NCBI RefSeq assembly: GCF_024497955.1
Contig: NZ_JANHKP010000016.1
Location: 62,001 to 126,000, forward strand
Direction of reading: 5' to 3'
From: Streptomyces sp. C10-9-1
Lineage (GTDB): Bacteria > Actinomycetota > Actinomycetes > Streptomycetales > Streptomycetaceae
DNA: 64,000 bases
Under the pieces are notes generated by a model. It had not been told where the DNA came from. It did no database searches and was given only the letters and a program-made list of their open reading frames with translations. A program made the translations under genes and the position numbers. Shown here in pieces: positions 25,730-34,571 of this stretch. The first letter of the stretch is position 1. The number at the start of each line of letters is the position of its first letter.

Positions 25730-26605
25730 ATGTCCGCAGAACAGGGCAGCTCGAAGGTGCTCACGCGTGCGCACGGCGTACCGGCGCAGGCGACGGCTCC
25801 GGTACCTTCCGCGCCCGACGCCTCGGAAGCCATCGACACCCGCACCCTGTCCCGCTCCCTCTTCCTGCGCCTGCGTGCGCTCGACGGTGAGGGCGCGGCC
25901 GAGGACAGCCCCGAACGCACCTATGTGCGCGACACGTTGATCGAGCTCAACCTGCCGCTGGTGCGCTACGCGGCCGCCCGGTTCCGCTCGCGCAACGAAC
26001 CCATGGAGGACATCGTCCAGGTCGGAACGATCGGCCTGATCAAGGCGATCGACCGCTTCGACTGCGAACGGGGCGTGGAGTTCCCGACGTTCGCCATGCC
26101 CACCGTCGTCGGCGAGATCAAGCGCTTCTTCCGGGACACCTCGTGGTCGGTGCGTGTCCCGCGCCGGCTCCAGGAGCTGCGCCTCGCCCTCACCAAGGCG
26201 AGCGACGAGCTCTCCCAGAAGCTGGACCGGTCGCCCACCGTCCCCGAACTCGCCGCGGTGCTCGGCGTGTCGGAGGAGGACGTCGTCGACGGGCTGGCGG
26301 TCGGCAACGCGTACACCGCCTCCTCCCTGGACTCGCCCTCGCCCGAGGACGACGGCGGCGAGGGCTCCCTGGCCGACCGGCTCGGCTACGAGGACAGCGC
26401 GCTGGAGGGCGTGGAGTACCGCGAGTCGCTGAAGCCCCTGCTGGCCAAACTGCCGCCCAGGGAACGGCAGATCATCATGCTCCGCTTCTTCGCCAACATG
26501 ACGCAGTCCCAGATCGGCGAGGAGGTCGGCATCTCCCAGATGCACGTCTCGCGCCTGCTGACGCGCACGCTGGCGCAGCTGCGGGACGGCCTGATCGCCG
26601 ACTGA
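25730..26605 (+). CDS. sigN: SigN-type sigma-70 family factor
   Basis: The 291-residue sigma factor is paralogous to the preceding one. Region 2 is almost identical (LPLVRYAAARFRSRNEPMED, then IVQVGTIGLIKAIDRF), followed by region 3 with VPRRLQELRLALTKASDEL and region 4, with QSQIGEEVGISQMHVSRLLTRT. The N-terminal 50 residues are unrelated and disordered. GGGGGTGG precedes the ATG. In S. coelicolor SigN is expressed in aerial mycelium from a subapical compartment; identity here rests on adjacency to the sigF-like gene. Confidence 0.88.
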   Translation: MSAEQGSSKVLTRAHGVPAQATAPVPSAPDASEAIDTRTLSRSLFLRLRALDGEGAAEDSPERTYVRDTLIELNLPLVRYAAARFRSRNEPMEDIVQVGTIGLIKAIDRFDCERGVEFPTFAMPTVVGEIKRFFRDTSWSVRVPRRLQELRLALTKASDELSQKLDRSPTVPELAAVLGVSEEDVVDGLAVGNAYTASSLDSPSPEDDGGEGSLADRLGYEDSALEGVEYRESLKPLLAKLPPRERQIIMLRFFANMTQSQIGEEVGISQMHVSRLLTRTLAQLRDGLIAD

Positions 26606-26659
26606 GCCGCCGCGGCGCGGCCCCCGCAGGGGCCGGCCGTCGCCGCGCAGGGCGCACGG

Positions 26660-26698
26660 GGGCGGTGCCCCGCCTGTTCGGGGGGCGGGGCGCCGCCC
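26660..26698. terminator. Bidirectional terminator
   Basis: A 15-bp stem (26660-26674 with 26684-26698, one mismatch) lies between the convergent sigN-like gene and the small membrane-protein gene. Confidence 0.7.
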
Positions 26699-26714
26699 CC
26701 TGCCGGCCCGCGTT

Positions 26715-26945
26715 TCAGGCCAGGGCCAGCCAGGCCACCGCGCCCAGCACCAGCACCACGGCGACGACGCCGAGGATGAGGCCCGTCCGCGACGAGGACG
26801 GGGTGGCGGGGGAGGCGGCAGGGGTCGCGGCGTGTCCCTGCGGGGCGCCCTCGTCGACGAACGCGCGGAACATCTGCGTGCTGCCCGCGGGGTCGTGGGT
26901 GCCCTCGGGGCCCTGGTTCTGCGGAGCATGGGGGTTGTGTGCCAT
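26715..26945 (-). CDS. Small tail-anchored membrane protein
   Basis: The 76-residue protein has a polar N-terminus (MAHNPHAPQNQGPEGTHDP, then a stretch with MFRAFVDEGAPQGHAAT), a Ser/Pro linker, and a single C-terminal transmembrane helix (TGLILGVVAVVLVLGAVAWLA) ending four residues later, so it looks tail-anchored. TAGTGT 14-19 bases before the ATG could be a -10 element. No family is recognised. Confidence 0.65.
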   Translation of the reverse strand: MAHNPHAPQNQGPEGTHDPAGSTQMFRAFVDEGAPQGHAATPAASPATPSSSRTGLILGVVAVVLVLGAVAWLALA

Positions 26946-27135
26946 GGGCCAGGACACTAGCGAACGGCGCTCCGGCGCCCAACCCCGGGCGGTCCGGATC
27001 CGGGCCGCCGCTCCTCGTGGTGGGGGCGCTGCCCGCCCATGGGCTTCCCATGACCCGTGCCAGGCCAAGGCTTAGGGCTTCCTTTACCCGTTCCGGGCCG
27101 TTTTCGTTTGCCTGTAGCAACCAAACTCTTCTATC

Positions 27136-27150
27136 GTTGCCCTAAGCAAC
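27136..27150. promoter_or_regulatory. Candidate MarR operator
   Basis: The perfect inverted repeat GTTGC-CCTAA-GCAAC lies 18-33 bp before the MarR gene start. A related half-site (TAGCAAC) is found about 20 bp upstream. It is likely an autoregulatory site overlapping the promoter. Confidence 0.65.
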
Positions 27151-27168
27151 AAGATGGGGAGTGGAGCG

Positions 27169-27627
27169 ATGGCCGAGAGGAGCCAGTACGAGGACCTGGC
27201 GCGGCAGATCAGTGCCGTGGGCGCCGTGAAACGGGCGCTCGCCCGCCTGCTGCCCGCCGAGTGCCCCGCCGGCTCCGCGGCCGTGCTCTCCCTGGTCGAC
27301 CGCCACGGCGACATGCGTCTGCGCCGGCTCGCCGAGCTGCTCGCCGTCGACATGTCGGTGACCAGCCGGCACGTCGCCCATGCCGTGGACCGGGGCTGGC
27401 TGGAGCGGCTGCCCGACCCGGGCGACGGCCGCTCCCGCATCCTGCGGCTCACCCCCGCGGGCCGGGACCTCCTCGACGGCCTCGGGCGCCGCACGGCGGA
27501 CCTCTTCGCCCACCACCTCGGGGACTGGACCGACGACGAGGTCGGACAGCTCAACGCCCTGCTGGCCCGTCTCCGGGAATCCCTCGGCGACTGCCGGGCC
27601 CACGCCACCCGTACACCGACCACGTAA
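27169..27627 (+). CDS. MarR-family transcriptional regulator
   Basis: The 152-residue winged-helix regulator begins MAERSQYEDLARQISAVGAVKRAL. Its recognition region is LRRLAELLAVDMSVTSRHVAHAVDRGWLERLPDPGDGRSR, of which the last part is the wing. GTGGAG precedes the ATG; another ATG five codons upstream is less well placed. It ends 9 bp before an MFS transporter gene, so it probably represses its own operon and responds to a drug or metabolite the pump exports. A short palindrome lies at the promoter. Confidence 0.92.
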   Translation: MAERSQYEDLARQISAVGAVKRALARLLPAECPAGSAAVLSLVDRHGDMRLRRLAELLAVDMSVTSRHVAHAVDRGWLERLPDPGDGRSRILRLTPAGRDLLDGLGRRTADLFAHHLGDWTDDEVGQLNALLARLRESLGDCRAHATRTPTT

Positions 27628-27636
27628 AGGAAGCCC

Positions 27637-29232
27637 ATGGCTACGACCACACCGTCCGGTGTGCGGGGCGGCCACGCCGAGCACGGCGGCGCCGACGCCC
27701 CCGGCGGCGGCGCCCCGATGACCCACCGGCAGATCATGGAGGCGCTGTCCGGGCTCCTGCTCGGCATGTTCGTCGCGATCCTGTCGTCGACGATCGTCTC
27801 CAACGCCCTGCCCGAGATCATCGGCGACCTCGGCGGCGGCCAGAGCGCCTACACCTGGGTCGTCACCGCCTCGCTGCTGGCGATGACGGCGACCACCCCG
27901 CTCTGGGGCAAGCTCGCCGACCTGTTCTCCAAGAAGCTGCTGGTCCAGCTGGCCCTGATCGTCTACGTGCTGGGCTCGGTGGTCGCCGGGCTGTCGACGA
28001 GTTCGGGCATGCTGATCGCCTGCCGCGTGGTCCAGGGCATCGGGGTCGGCGGCCTCTCCGCCCTCGCCCAGATCGTCATGGCCGCGATGATCTCCCCGCG
28101 GGAGCGCGGCCGCTACTCCGGCTACCTCGGTGCGACCTTCGCCGTCGCCACCGTCGGCGGACCGCTGCTGGGCGGCGTCATCACCGACACCGACTGGCTC
28201 GGCTGGCGCTGGTGCTTCTACGTCGGCGTGCCGTTCGCGGTCATCGCGCTCGTCGTGCTCCAGAAGACGCTCAAGCTGCCCGTCGTGAAGCGGGAGGTCA
28301 CGGTCGACTGGTGGGGCGCCTCGCTGATCAGCGCCTCCGTCTCGCTGCTGCTCGTGTGGGTCACCTTCGCGGGCGACAAGTACGCCTGGGCGTCCTGGCA
28401 GACGGCGGCCATGGTCGGCGGATCCGTGGCGCTCGGAGCCCTGTTCGTCCTCGTGGAGTCCAGGGCGAGCGACCCGATCATCCCGCTGCGCCTCTTCCGC
28501 AACCGGACGATCACGCTGGCCTCGCTGGCCTCGCTCTTCGTCGGCGTCGCGATGTTCGCCGGCACCGTCTTCTTCAGCCAGTACTTCCAGCTGGCCCGGG
28601 GCGAGTCGCCGACGATGTCCGGAGTGCTGACCATCCCGATGATCGGCGGCCTGTTCGTCTCCTCGACCGTCTCCGGTCTGGTCATCACCCGCACCGGCCG
28701 GTGGAAGGCCTGGCTGGTCGGCGGCGGCGTCCTCGTCACGGCGGGACTGGGCCTCCTCGGCGGCATCCGCTACGACACCCCGTACTGGCACGTGGCCGTG
28801 TTCATGGCCGTCATGGGCCTGGGCATCGGCATGATGATGCAGAACCTCGTGCTGTGCACGCAGAACCAGGTGCCCCCGCAGGACCTCGGCGCGGCGAGCT
28901 CGGTCGTCACCTTCTTCCGCTCGCTCGGCGGCGCGGTCGGCGTCTCGGCGCTCGGCGCGGTGCTGGGCACCAAGGTCACCGACTACGTGGGGGAGGGCCT
29001 GCGGAAGCTGGGCCCGGAGGCCGCCGCGCTCGGCCACGGCGGCACCGGAGGCGGGGGCATTCCCGACCTGGACGCGCTGCCGGAGCCGGTGCGCCTGGTG
29101 GTGGAGGACGCCTACGGCCACGGCGTCGGCGACGTCTTCCTCTACTCCGCCCCCTTCGCCCTGCTCGCCCTGCTGGTGACGCTGTTCATCAAGGAGGTCG
29201 CGCTGAAGACGCACCACGGCGAGGAGGGCTGA
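27637..29232 (+). CDS. MFS drug efflux transporter, DHA2 family
   Basis: The 531-residue integral membrane protein has about 14 helices in the EmrB/QacA pattern. Helix 1 is LLLGMFVAILSSTIVSNALP, motif A is GKLADLFSKK, and the motif C-like region is GATFAVATVGGPLLGGVITD (antiporter motif). A late extramembranous loop with EGLRKLGPEAAALGHGGTGGGG precedes the last helix. It is driven by the proton gradient and is probably a multidrug or metabolite exporter. AAGGAAG precedes the ATG, and it is translated from the MarR operon. Confidence 0.94.
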   Translation: MATTTPSGVRGGHAEHGGADAPGGGAPMTHRQIMEALSGLLLGMFVAILSSTIVSNALPEIIGDLGGGQSAYTWVVTASLLAMTATTPLWGKLADLFSKKLLVQLALIVYVLGSVVAGLSTSSGMLIACRVVQGIGVGGLSALAQIVMAAMISPRERGRYSGYLGATFAVATVGGPLLGGVITDTDWLGWRWCFYVGVPFAVIALVVLQKTLKLPVVKREVTVDWWGASLISASVSLLLVWVTFAGDKYAWASWQTAAMVGGSVALGALFVLVESRASDPIIPLRLFRNRTITLASLASLFVGVAMFAGTVFFSQYFQLARGESPTMSGVLTIPMIGGLFVSSTVSGLVITRTGRWKAWLVGGGVLVTAGLGLLGGIRYDTPYWHVAVFMAVMGLGIGMMMQNLVLCTQNQVPPQDLGAASSVVTFFRSLGGAVGVSALGAVLGTKVTDYVGEGLRKLGPEAAALGHGGTGGGGIPDLDALPEPVRLVVEDAYGHGVGDVFLYSAPFALLALLVTLFIKEVALKTHHGEEG

Positions 29233-29510
29233 GACCGGCCGCGGGGGCGTTGCCCCCGCGGCACCTCCCCGCCCGGGGCGGGGGGAGAAGACCACCGGAG
29301 CGGACGCGCGACCGTAGCGGATGCGCGCGCCCCTCGGGTGGAGACGGGCCCCGGGACGGGCGCGGCGGGCAGGGGACGGCCGGCCGCCCCGGCCCGGGGC
29401 CCGTACACGTCGGGGCGGACCAGGACGGCGGGACGGCGCCGGCGGCTGACCGCCCTCCGGCCGCCGCCTCCCGACCGCCCGGCCCGGCGCCCCGCGGCGC
29501 GCCGCCCTCC

Positions 29511-30494
29511 TCAGCGGGACGGGCCGAGCAAGCGGGCCCCGTTGTCGTGGCAGACCGCCCGCAGCCAGTCCTCGCCCAGCTCCAGCCGCTCCAGGGCGTC
29601 CAGCTGGTGGAGGTAGGGGTAGGGGATGTTGGGGAAGTCCGTCCCCAGCACGATCCGGTCCCCCAGGTCGGCGAGGCGCCCCCGCTCCTTCACGGGGAAG
29701 GGCGCCAGCGCCTCGCTGAAGTCGGTGAAGGCGACCGTGGTGTCCAGGTGGACCTCCGCGTAGCGCTCGGCCAGGTCCAGGAACTCCCCGTACTCCGGCA
29801 TGCCCATGTGCGCGACCACCAGCCGGAGCCCCGGATGCCGGGCCAGCAGCCGGCCCACCGGGCCGGGCCCGGTGTACCTCCCGGGCGCCGGGCCGGACCC
29901 GCAGTGGACGACCACGGGGACGCCCGCGTCCGCGATGTCGCCCCAGGCCGCGTCCAGCAGGGGGTCGTCCGGGGCGTAGTCCCCCACCTGCACGTGCGCC
30001 TTGAAGACCCGCGTCCCGCCCTCCAGGGCCTCCCGCACGTAGCGCTCCGCCCCGTCCTCGGGGAAGAGCGTCGCGGTGCGTGCGCAGTCGGGGACCCGCT
30101 CGGCGAAGTCCGCGGCCCAGGCGTTCAGCCACTCGGCCATGCCCGGCTTGTGCGGGTAGACCATCGAGGTGAAGGTGCGTACGCCGAACGCCCGGAGCAG
30201 CGCGACGCGTTCGTCCTCCTCGTGCCGGTAGGTGATGGGCCACTCCAGGCCGGTCAGCGGGCCGGCGGCGTCGAAGTAGGCCCACACCTTGCGCATCACC
30301 CGCTCCGGCATGAAGTGCGTGTGGACGTCCACCAGCCCGGGCAGCCCCAGACGCGTCCAGAAGCGCCGCACACCGGCCGTCTCCCCGCCGGACGCCGGTG
30401 GGGCGGCCCCCTCCCCGGAGACCCGCACGCCCTCCCGGTCCCGCACACCGTCCCCCGCGGGCCGCGGTTCCCCGGCCCCCGTCCCGTTCGCCAT
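29511..30494 (-). CDS. Amidohydrolase family 2 metal-dependent hydrolase
   Basis: The 327-residue protein has a disordered N-terminus of about 45 residues followed by a TIM-barrel amidohydrolase (PF04909). Metal ligands are seen in GLVDVHTHFMP (HxH), VVHCGSGP, VVAHMGMPE and GTDFPN. This family includes decarboxylases and hydrolases acting on C-C or C-N bonds. A GGGAGGGG sequence precedes the ATG at 30494. It is transcribed alone; the substrate is not evident. Confidence 0.9.
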   Translation of the reverse strand: MANGTGAGEPRPAGDGVRDREGVRVSGEGAAPPASGGETAGVRRFWTRLGLPGLVDVHTHFMPERVMRKVWAYFDAAGPLTGLEWPITYRHEEDERVALLRAFGVRTFTSMVYPHKPGMAEWLNAWAADFAERVPDCARTATLFPEDGAERYVREALEGGTRVFKAHVQVGDYAPDDPLLDAAWGDIADAGVPVVVHCGSGPAPGRYTGPGPVGRLLARHPGLRLVVAHMGMPEYGEFLDLAERYAEVHLDTTVAFTDFSEALAPFPVKERGRLADLGDRIVLGTDFPNIPYPYLHQLDALERLELGEDWLRAVCHDNGARLLGPSR

Positions 30495-30691
30495 CCGTAC
30501 CCCTCCCGGACCCTGCGCCCCTGCGGCGCCCGTGATCGGCCCGCCGTGAGGGGGAGCCGGAGCCGGCCTCCCCGCGGCGGACGCACCCGGCCGTCCTACC
30601 ACCCGGTCCGGCGGCCGTGGCGGGCAGCCCCTCCACTCCCGCCCGGCGGCCCGCGCCGCGCCCCGGTGACACCCCGGAAGCTGGGGAACCG

Positions 30692-31594
30692 TCAGAACAG
30701 GCCCTCCTGGCCCGCTCCCTCCGCCGCGGCGGAGGCGGGCAGCGGGGCGAGGGGCACCCGGATCCCCTCGCCTGCATCCGCTCCCGTGAGCGCCCAGCCC
30801 GTCACCAGGCGCGTGTCCAGCACCACGATCCGGTCGCCGCCCGTGCGCGGGTCGTCCGCACGCAGGTACAGGTCCGGACCGGCCGCCGCGGCCAGGCGCC
30901 CGGCGACGACTCCGCCGTCCACCAGCTCCCGCACCGACGCCGCCGCCACCGGCAGCCCGTCGAGCCCGAACAGCCGGCTGTGGTCGACCACCCGGCACTC
31001 CAGCCGCTCCAGCGTCTCCGCCCAGCCGTCGAACCCGGCGGCGCGCGCGTGCAGACGCGCCACCTCCGCGCGCCGCTCGCCCACCGGAGGCAGAGCGGAC
31101 CGCAGGACCCGCTTGCGCGCGTACGGGACCCGGTCCGGCACCCCGAGCGCGGCCCGCAGCAGCTCCTCCGTCCGCCGGGCGGCCATCAACGGCCCTCGGC
31201 CCAGCCAGGTGTACGCCACCGCGCCCTGCTCGCGGAGCCGCGCGGCCCCGCGCTCCTCCGCGGTGATGCCGACCTTCACCACCCCGGGGCCGAACCAGGC
31301 CAGGTAGACCCGGAAGGTGCGGGGATCGTCGGGGACCCCGTCCGCCGCCACCGAGAACGCCCGGTCGAGGCGGGAGCACTCCGGGCAGCGTGCCCCCGCG
31401 GCGCGCGCGGGCACCGGGGCGCCCACCGGGCAGGGCGCGGCCCGTGCGCCGACGCAGGAGCGCCCGCCCACGACGCGGAAGCCGATCGGCCGACCGGGAT
31501 CCAGCACGCTGACCCGGCCGCCCTCCCAGCGCAGCACCGCCCCGGGGCCTTCCTCCGGCCACCCGAGCCCGGCACACCGCCACGCCACCCGCAC
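30692..31594 (-). CDS. DUF2797 domain protein
   Basis: The 300-residue soluble protein matches the DUF2797 pattern: an N-terminal AWRCAGLGW, a Cys-rich centre (PCPVGAPVPARAAGARCPEC, a possible zinc site), then RTFRVYLAWFGPGVVKVGIT, TWLGRGPLMAARRTEELL and DRVPYARKR. The middle motif resembles GIY-YIG-like folds, but no activity is proven. GTG 31594 is selected because GGAGG lies six bases upstream; GTG 31588 is an alternative. Confidence 0.85.
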   Translation of the reverse strand: MRVAWRCAGLGWPEEGPGAVLRWEGGRVSVLDPGRPIGFRVVGGRSCVGARAAPCPVGAPVPARAAGARCPECSRLDRAFSVAADGVPDDPRTFRVYLAWFGPGVVKVGITAEERGAARLREQGAVAYTWLGRGPLMAARRTEELLRAALGVPDRVPYARKRVLRSALPPVGERRAEVARLHARAAGFDGWAETLERLECRVVDHSRLFGLDGLPVAAASVRELVDGGVVAGRLAAAAGPDLYLRADDPRTGGDRIVVLDTRLVTGWALTGADAGEGIRVPLAPLPASAAAEGAGQEGLF

Positions 31595-31899
31595 CCACCG
31601 CCTCCGACGGGGGCCCCGCACCGTGCGAGGGCCCTCAGTGGAGGCTAAGGCCTGTCCCGCGCTACCGGGTGGGCGCGACGACGGCCACGGCACCCCGCCG
31701 CGTTGCCGCATGGCCCGCACGCACCCGGCACGAAGGCGACCCTCCGCCGGGGGGCGCACGGGATTCCGGGGCCGCACGTCGACCCACGGGATCGCGGGCC
31801 GCTCCTCGGCTGCCACGTCCGACAGCCCTGAGTCGGATGACGGCGCCCGGCGCGGGCGGCCGCGGCCGCGCAGTCGCCGGACGGGGGCTGTGGAGTGGG
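31595..31899. other. Gene-free interval at relic left edge
   Basis: This stretch lies between the DUF2797 gene start and the stop of the ParB-like gene. No convincing gene or copy of the tRNA-Arg 3' end was seen, so the left boundary of the mobile relic cannot be fixed here. Confidence 0.4.
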
Positions 31900-32712
31900 C
31901 TATGCCTCAATGCGCTTGCTGGCAGTGCGGCCATGGTTCCAAGCGTCGACCACCAACTTGTAGGCAGTACTGGTACGGGAGCCGGTGCCACTGTTGTTGA
32001 ATCCTCCGCGCGACGATCGGCTCAGGATCTCGGATCGCCACTTGGCGGCAGTGCCCATCTTCTGGATTTTCTTGGCCAGTTCGGCGTCGTTCACCAGGTC
32101 ACCCCAACGGCCGATGAACTGACCGATGCCACCGAGAAGCATGCCGTCCCAGCTCTCCGCGGCACGACCCCAAGCCTCCTCCGCGATCGTCAAAGTGCGG
32201 TCGAAGACGGACGCGCCGTAGCGGTCAGTGATCTGGAGCACGCCGGACACGGCCCCCACACTGTTGGTGGAAGACGATCCGAGGGACAGCCCGTGCTTCT
32301 TGAGGATGCGATCCGTGTCCACGAACAGGGGCACGCCGCCGGTGAGCCCCACGTGATACTCGTCAATGGGGCGCGGCTTGTGCGACTCTCGGTTCTTGAT
32401 CAGAAACAGGATCGCCTCTTGGGGCTGAGTGAGCCCTTCGTGGACGTCGGCGCGGATGGTGGTGATGCCGGCCAGGACGGAGGCGCGCCAACGGTGTTGG
32501 CCATCAACGATGTACAGGTCCCCGTCGTCTCTCCTGGAGACGATGATCGAGCCGATCGCCTCTCGAACCAGGTTGTTCGCTATGTTCTGTGCTCGCCGCT
32601 CGTTGAGCGTGCGCTGCGCCTGCGGATCGATGTTGAGGTCGGAAACGGAAACCTCTTGTCCGTACTCCACCTTGTGGGCTGGAAGCTCGAAGGTGTACCG
32701 AGCTTTGGGCAT
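31900..32712 (-). CDS. ParB/Srx-fold DNA-binding protein, element-borne
   Basis: The 270-residue protein has a ParB-type N-terminal domain. ISVSDL-like VSVSDLNIDPQAQRTLNERR is followed by the family hallmark DLYIVDGQHRWRASVLAG near residue 70, where the Arg/His belong to the nucleotide-binding box. The C-terminal half is helical (ITDRYGASVFDRTLTIAEEAW, then GIGQFIGRWGDLVNDAELA), and unlike chromosomal ParB it has no clear central HTH. GGAAGG precedes the ATG. Codon use is less GC-extreme than in neighbours, with more Ile, Lys and Asn, consistent with a phage or conjugative-element origin. It sits beside an integrase relic and tRNA-Arg. Confidence 0.8.
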   Translation of the reverse strand: MPKARYTFELPAHKVEYGQEVSVSDLNIDPQAQRTLNERRAQNIANNLVREAIGSIIVSRRDDGDLYIVDGQHRWRASVLAGITTIRADVHEGLTQPQEAILFLIKNRESHKPRPIDEYHVGLTGGVPLFVDTDRILKKHGLSLGSSSTNSVGAVSGVLQITDRYGASVFDRTLTIAEEAWGRAAESWDGMLLGGIGQFIGRWGDLVNDAELAKKIQKMGTAAKWRSEILSRSSRGGFNNSGTGSRTSTAYKLVVDAWNHGRTASKRIEA

Positions 32713-33376
32713 GGTTGTGCCTTCCTGCGCTGTGATCAGGGGATATTCGGCTAAGCCGGGATGTGGGGACCAGCGCGTCCACTCATCTAACCATCCGTCA
32801 CATAAGCGCCACAATCAGCGAGTTCACAGAAGGCTCCTCCCGATCTCCCAGTGCCCAGCTGAGCCAACCCCGCCCCGCCAGCCACTCGCCCCACCTCCCA
32901 TCCCGTCTGCTCGGCTTGTCCTGGGGCGACGGCAGACGGGACGGGAGTTTCCCGTCCCCAACCACATTCGGCCGGCTCCCCGAGGGCTTTCACCGAAACA
33001 CGAGAGCCACGATGCCCCGAGGTCGTGCTCCTGTAGACGCCGGTCAGCCGTCCACCTTGACCCGCTGCTCGGCCATGGAGGCGTTCGGGTTGACCGTCCC
33101 ACCGCCCCGGTGGCGGCTTGCGGTCGCCCGGATGGCAGGCCGCGCGGTTCCCGAGTCCCGTGCCCCGCACGTCCTTCGGCTCTGGCCGCTCCGGACCGGC
33201 CTCGTCCTACCTCGGGAGGCTGCGCCCTGGTCAGGACGCCTTCGGCGTGAGCGCCTCGCGAGCGCCCGGCTACGGCAGCCCGTCACCAGGTGCGTCCCCT
33301 CTGCGCACAGGGCAAGGACGCGAAATGGGACGCTGACCGTCGAAAGTGCCGCGCGGTCGGGGAGTGCTGCGAGGCG
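32713..33376. other. Degraded mobile-element sequence, no intact gene
   Basis: This 660-bp stretch between the ParB-like gene and the integrase relic has lower GC near its left end (the ParB promoter region) and then random-looking open frames. None carries a recognisable domain. The 5' part of the integrase may lie here in scrambled frames. Confidence 0.45.
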
Positions 33377-33781
33377 TGCCCGTCACGCCGGGTGATCCTC
33401 ACTGACCACCGCGCGGCTCAGGAACGGGAGCGCAAGATCGCCGGGCAGAAGTGGCGGGCGGCGCCGGGGTAGCCTGCGGAACTCGTCTTCACCACGTCCG
33501 CGGGCAGGGTGATCGATCCGCGCGGCCTGAACAGGATGCTGACCATCCTGTGCCGTGACGCGAAGGTTCGGCGCGTACGTGTGCACGACCTGCGCCACAC
33601 GTGCGCTTCCCTGCTGCTCGCCCAGGGAGTGGACGCGCGCACGATCATGGAGACGCTGGGGCACAGCACGATCACCATGACGCTCGACACCTACGCGCAC
33701 GTGATGGGCACAACGCTCCGGGCCGCCGCCGATCGGATGGACGACGCGTCGGGCCCGGAGACCGACGAGGACACTGCCTGA
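33377..33781 (+). pseudogene. Fossil tyrosine integrase, C-terminal part
   Basis: One reading frame carries integrase-like sequence SRRVILTDHRAAQERERK then, after an in-frame TAG at 33470-33472, LVFTTSAGRVIDPRGLNR, HDLRHTCASLLLAQGVDA and ETLGHSTITMTLDTYAHVM. The HDLRH box, LGHS and the Tyr nucleophile are intact in the last 90 codons. The first catalytic Arg region and the DNA-binding domain are missing upstream. A piece from the GTG at 33509 could still be translated but would not be an active recombinase. It points at tRNA-Arg(ACG), 82 bp downstream and convergent, the likely original integration target. Confidence 0.85.
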
Positions 33782-33820
33782 TCGGCTCCGTCCGGCAGCG
33801 TTGATGTCACCCGTTGATGT

Positions 33821-33855
33821 CAGAGGCCCCCTGGACGATGTCCAGGGGGCCTCTG
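33821..33855 (-). terminator. tRNA-Arg terminator
   Basis: A perfect 16-bp stem CAGAGGCCCCCTGGAC with a 3-nt loop lies 8 bp beyond the 3' end of tRNA-Arg. It can serve both strands. Confidence 0.85.
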
Positions 33856-33862
33856 AGCTGTG

Positions 33863-33935
33863 TGCACTCGGCAGGATTCGAACCTGCAACCTTCTGATCC
33901 GTAGTCAGATGCTCTATCCGTTAAGCTACGAGTGC
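33863..33935 (-). tRNA. tRNA-Arg (ACG)
   Basis: The cloverleaf has acceptor GCACTCG/CGAGTGC, anticodon stem TCTGA/TCAGA and loop CTACGGA (anticodon ACG), and T-arm TGCAG-GTTCGAAT-CCTGC. Its A34 is the substrate of TadA encoded at 22.9 kb. The 3' end faces the integrase relic. Confidence 0.96.
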
Positions 33936-34280
33936 TTGTGCTTCCCGGGCTTTTCCGCCCGGTCGGCGTTGCGGGAACAACATTACATGACCTGCGCCGT
34001 CACGCGAAATCCATTAGGTGAACCCGTTCTGACCTGGGCAAACGTCCATACGATCAGCTGACGTCTTCCGTGTGGCACCCCGGCCCGGTGGGCTTCTTCG
34101 TGACCCGTCCGGAGTACTCGACGGACAGGGAGGGGTGAGCGCCGGACCCGGTGCGGTGGCCGTCCCTCTCCGGCGCGTGGTGACCGCAGGGCCGCCGCGC
34201 CGGCGGCTCGCGGGGGGAAGGCCGCCGGTGGCACCGGAACGGCCGAAGCCCCGGCCGGGGGCCGGGGCTTCGGTGTGGTG

Positions 34281-34371
34281 CGGAGGCGGAGGGATTTGAA
34301 CCCTCGATGGGGGGTAAGCCCCAAACCGCATTAGCAGTGCGGCGCCATAGACCGGACTAGGCGACGCCTCC
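34281..34371 (-). tRNA. tRNA-Ser (GCT)
   Basis: The class II tRNA has acceptor GGAGGCG/CGCCTCC, anticodon stem CCGCA/TGCGG and loop CTGCTAA (anticodon GCT), a long variable arm, and T-arm GAGGG-TTCAAAT-CCCTC. The discriminator is G. Confidence 0.96.
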
Positions 34372-34571
34372 AGCCCACCCGCGTGAGCAGGTGGTGCGTG
34401 CAGATGATGACACAGCCGCACGGCCTGTCACCAATCGCCGTCCACGGTACTAGGAGCGCGGCCCGCAGAGCAAAGCCTTTGCCTGCGGTTGCGCAACGCC
34501 GCGCCCTGAGCAGCGTTAGAGATGCCGGGGCCTCCGCTCCCCGCCGGAACCGTGATCTCCCAGGAGCTCCC

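Noticed and set aside
32763..33395. A 210-codon plus-strand frame between the ParB-like gene and the integrase relic
   Set aside because: It has no domain and a Ser/Arg/Pro-biased composition, and it runs into the integrase relic in another frame.
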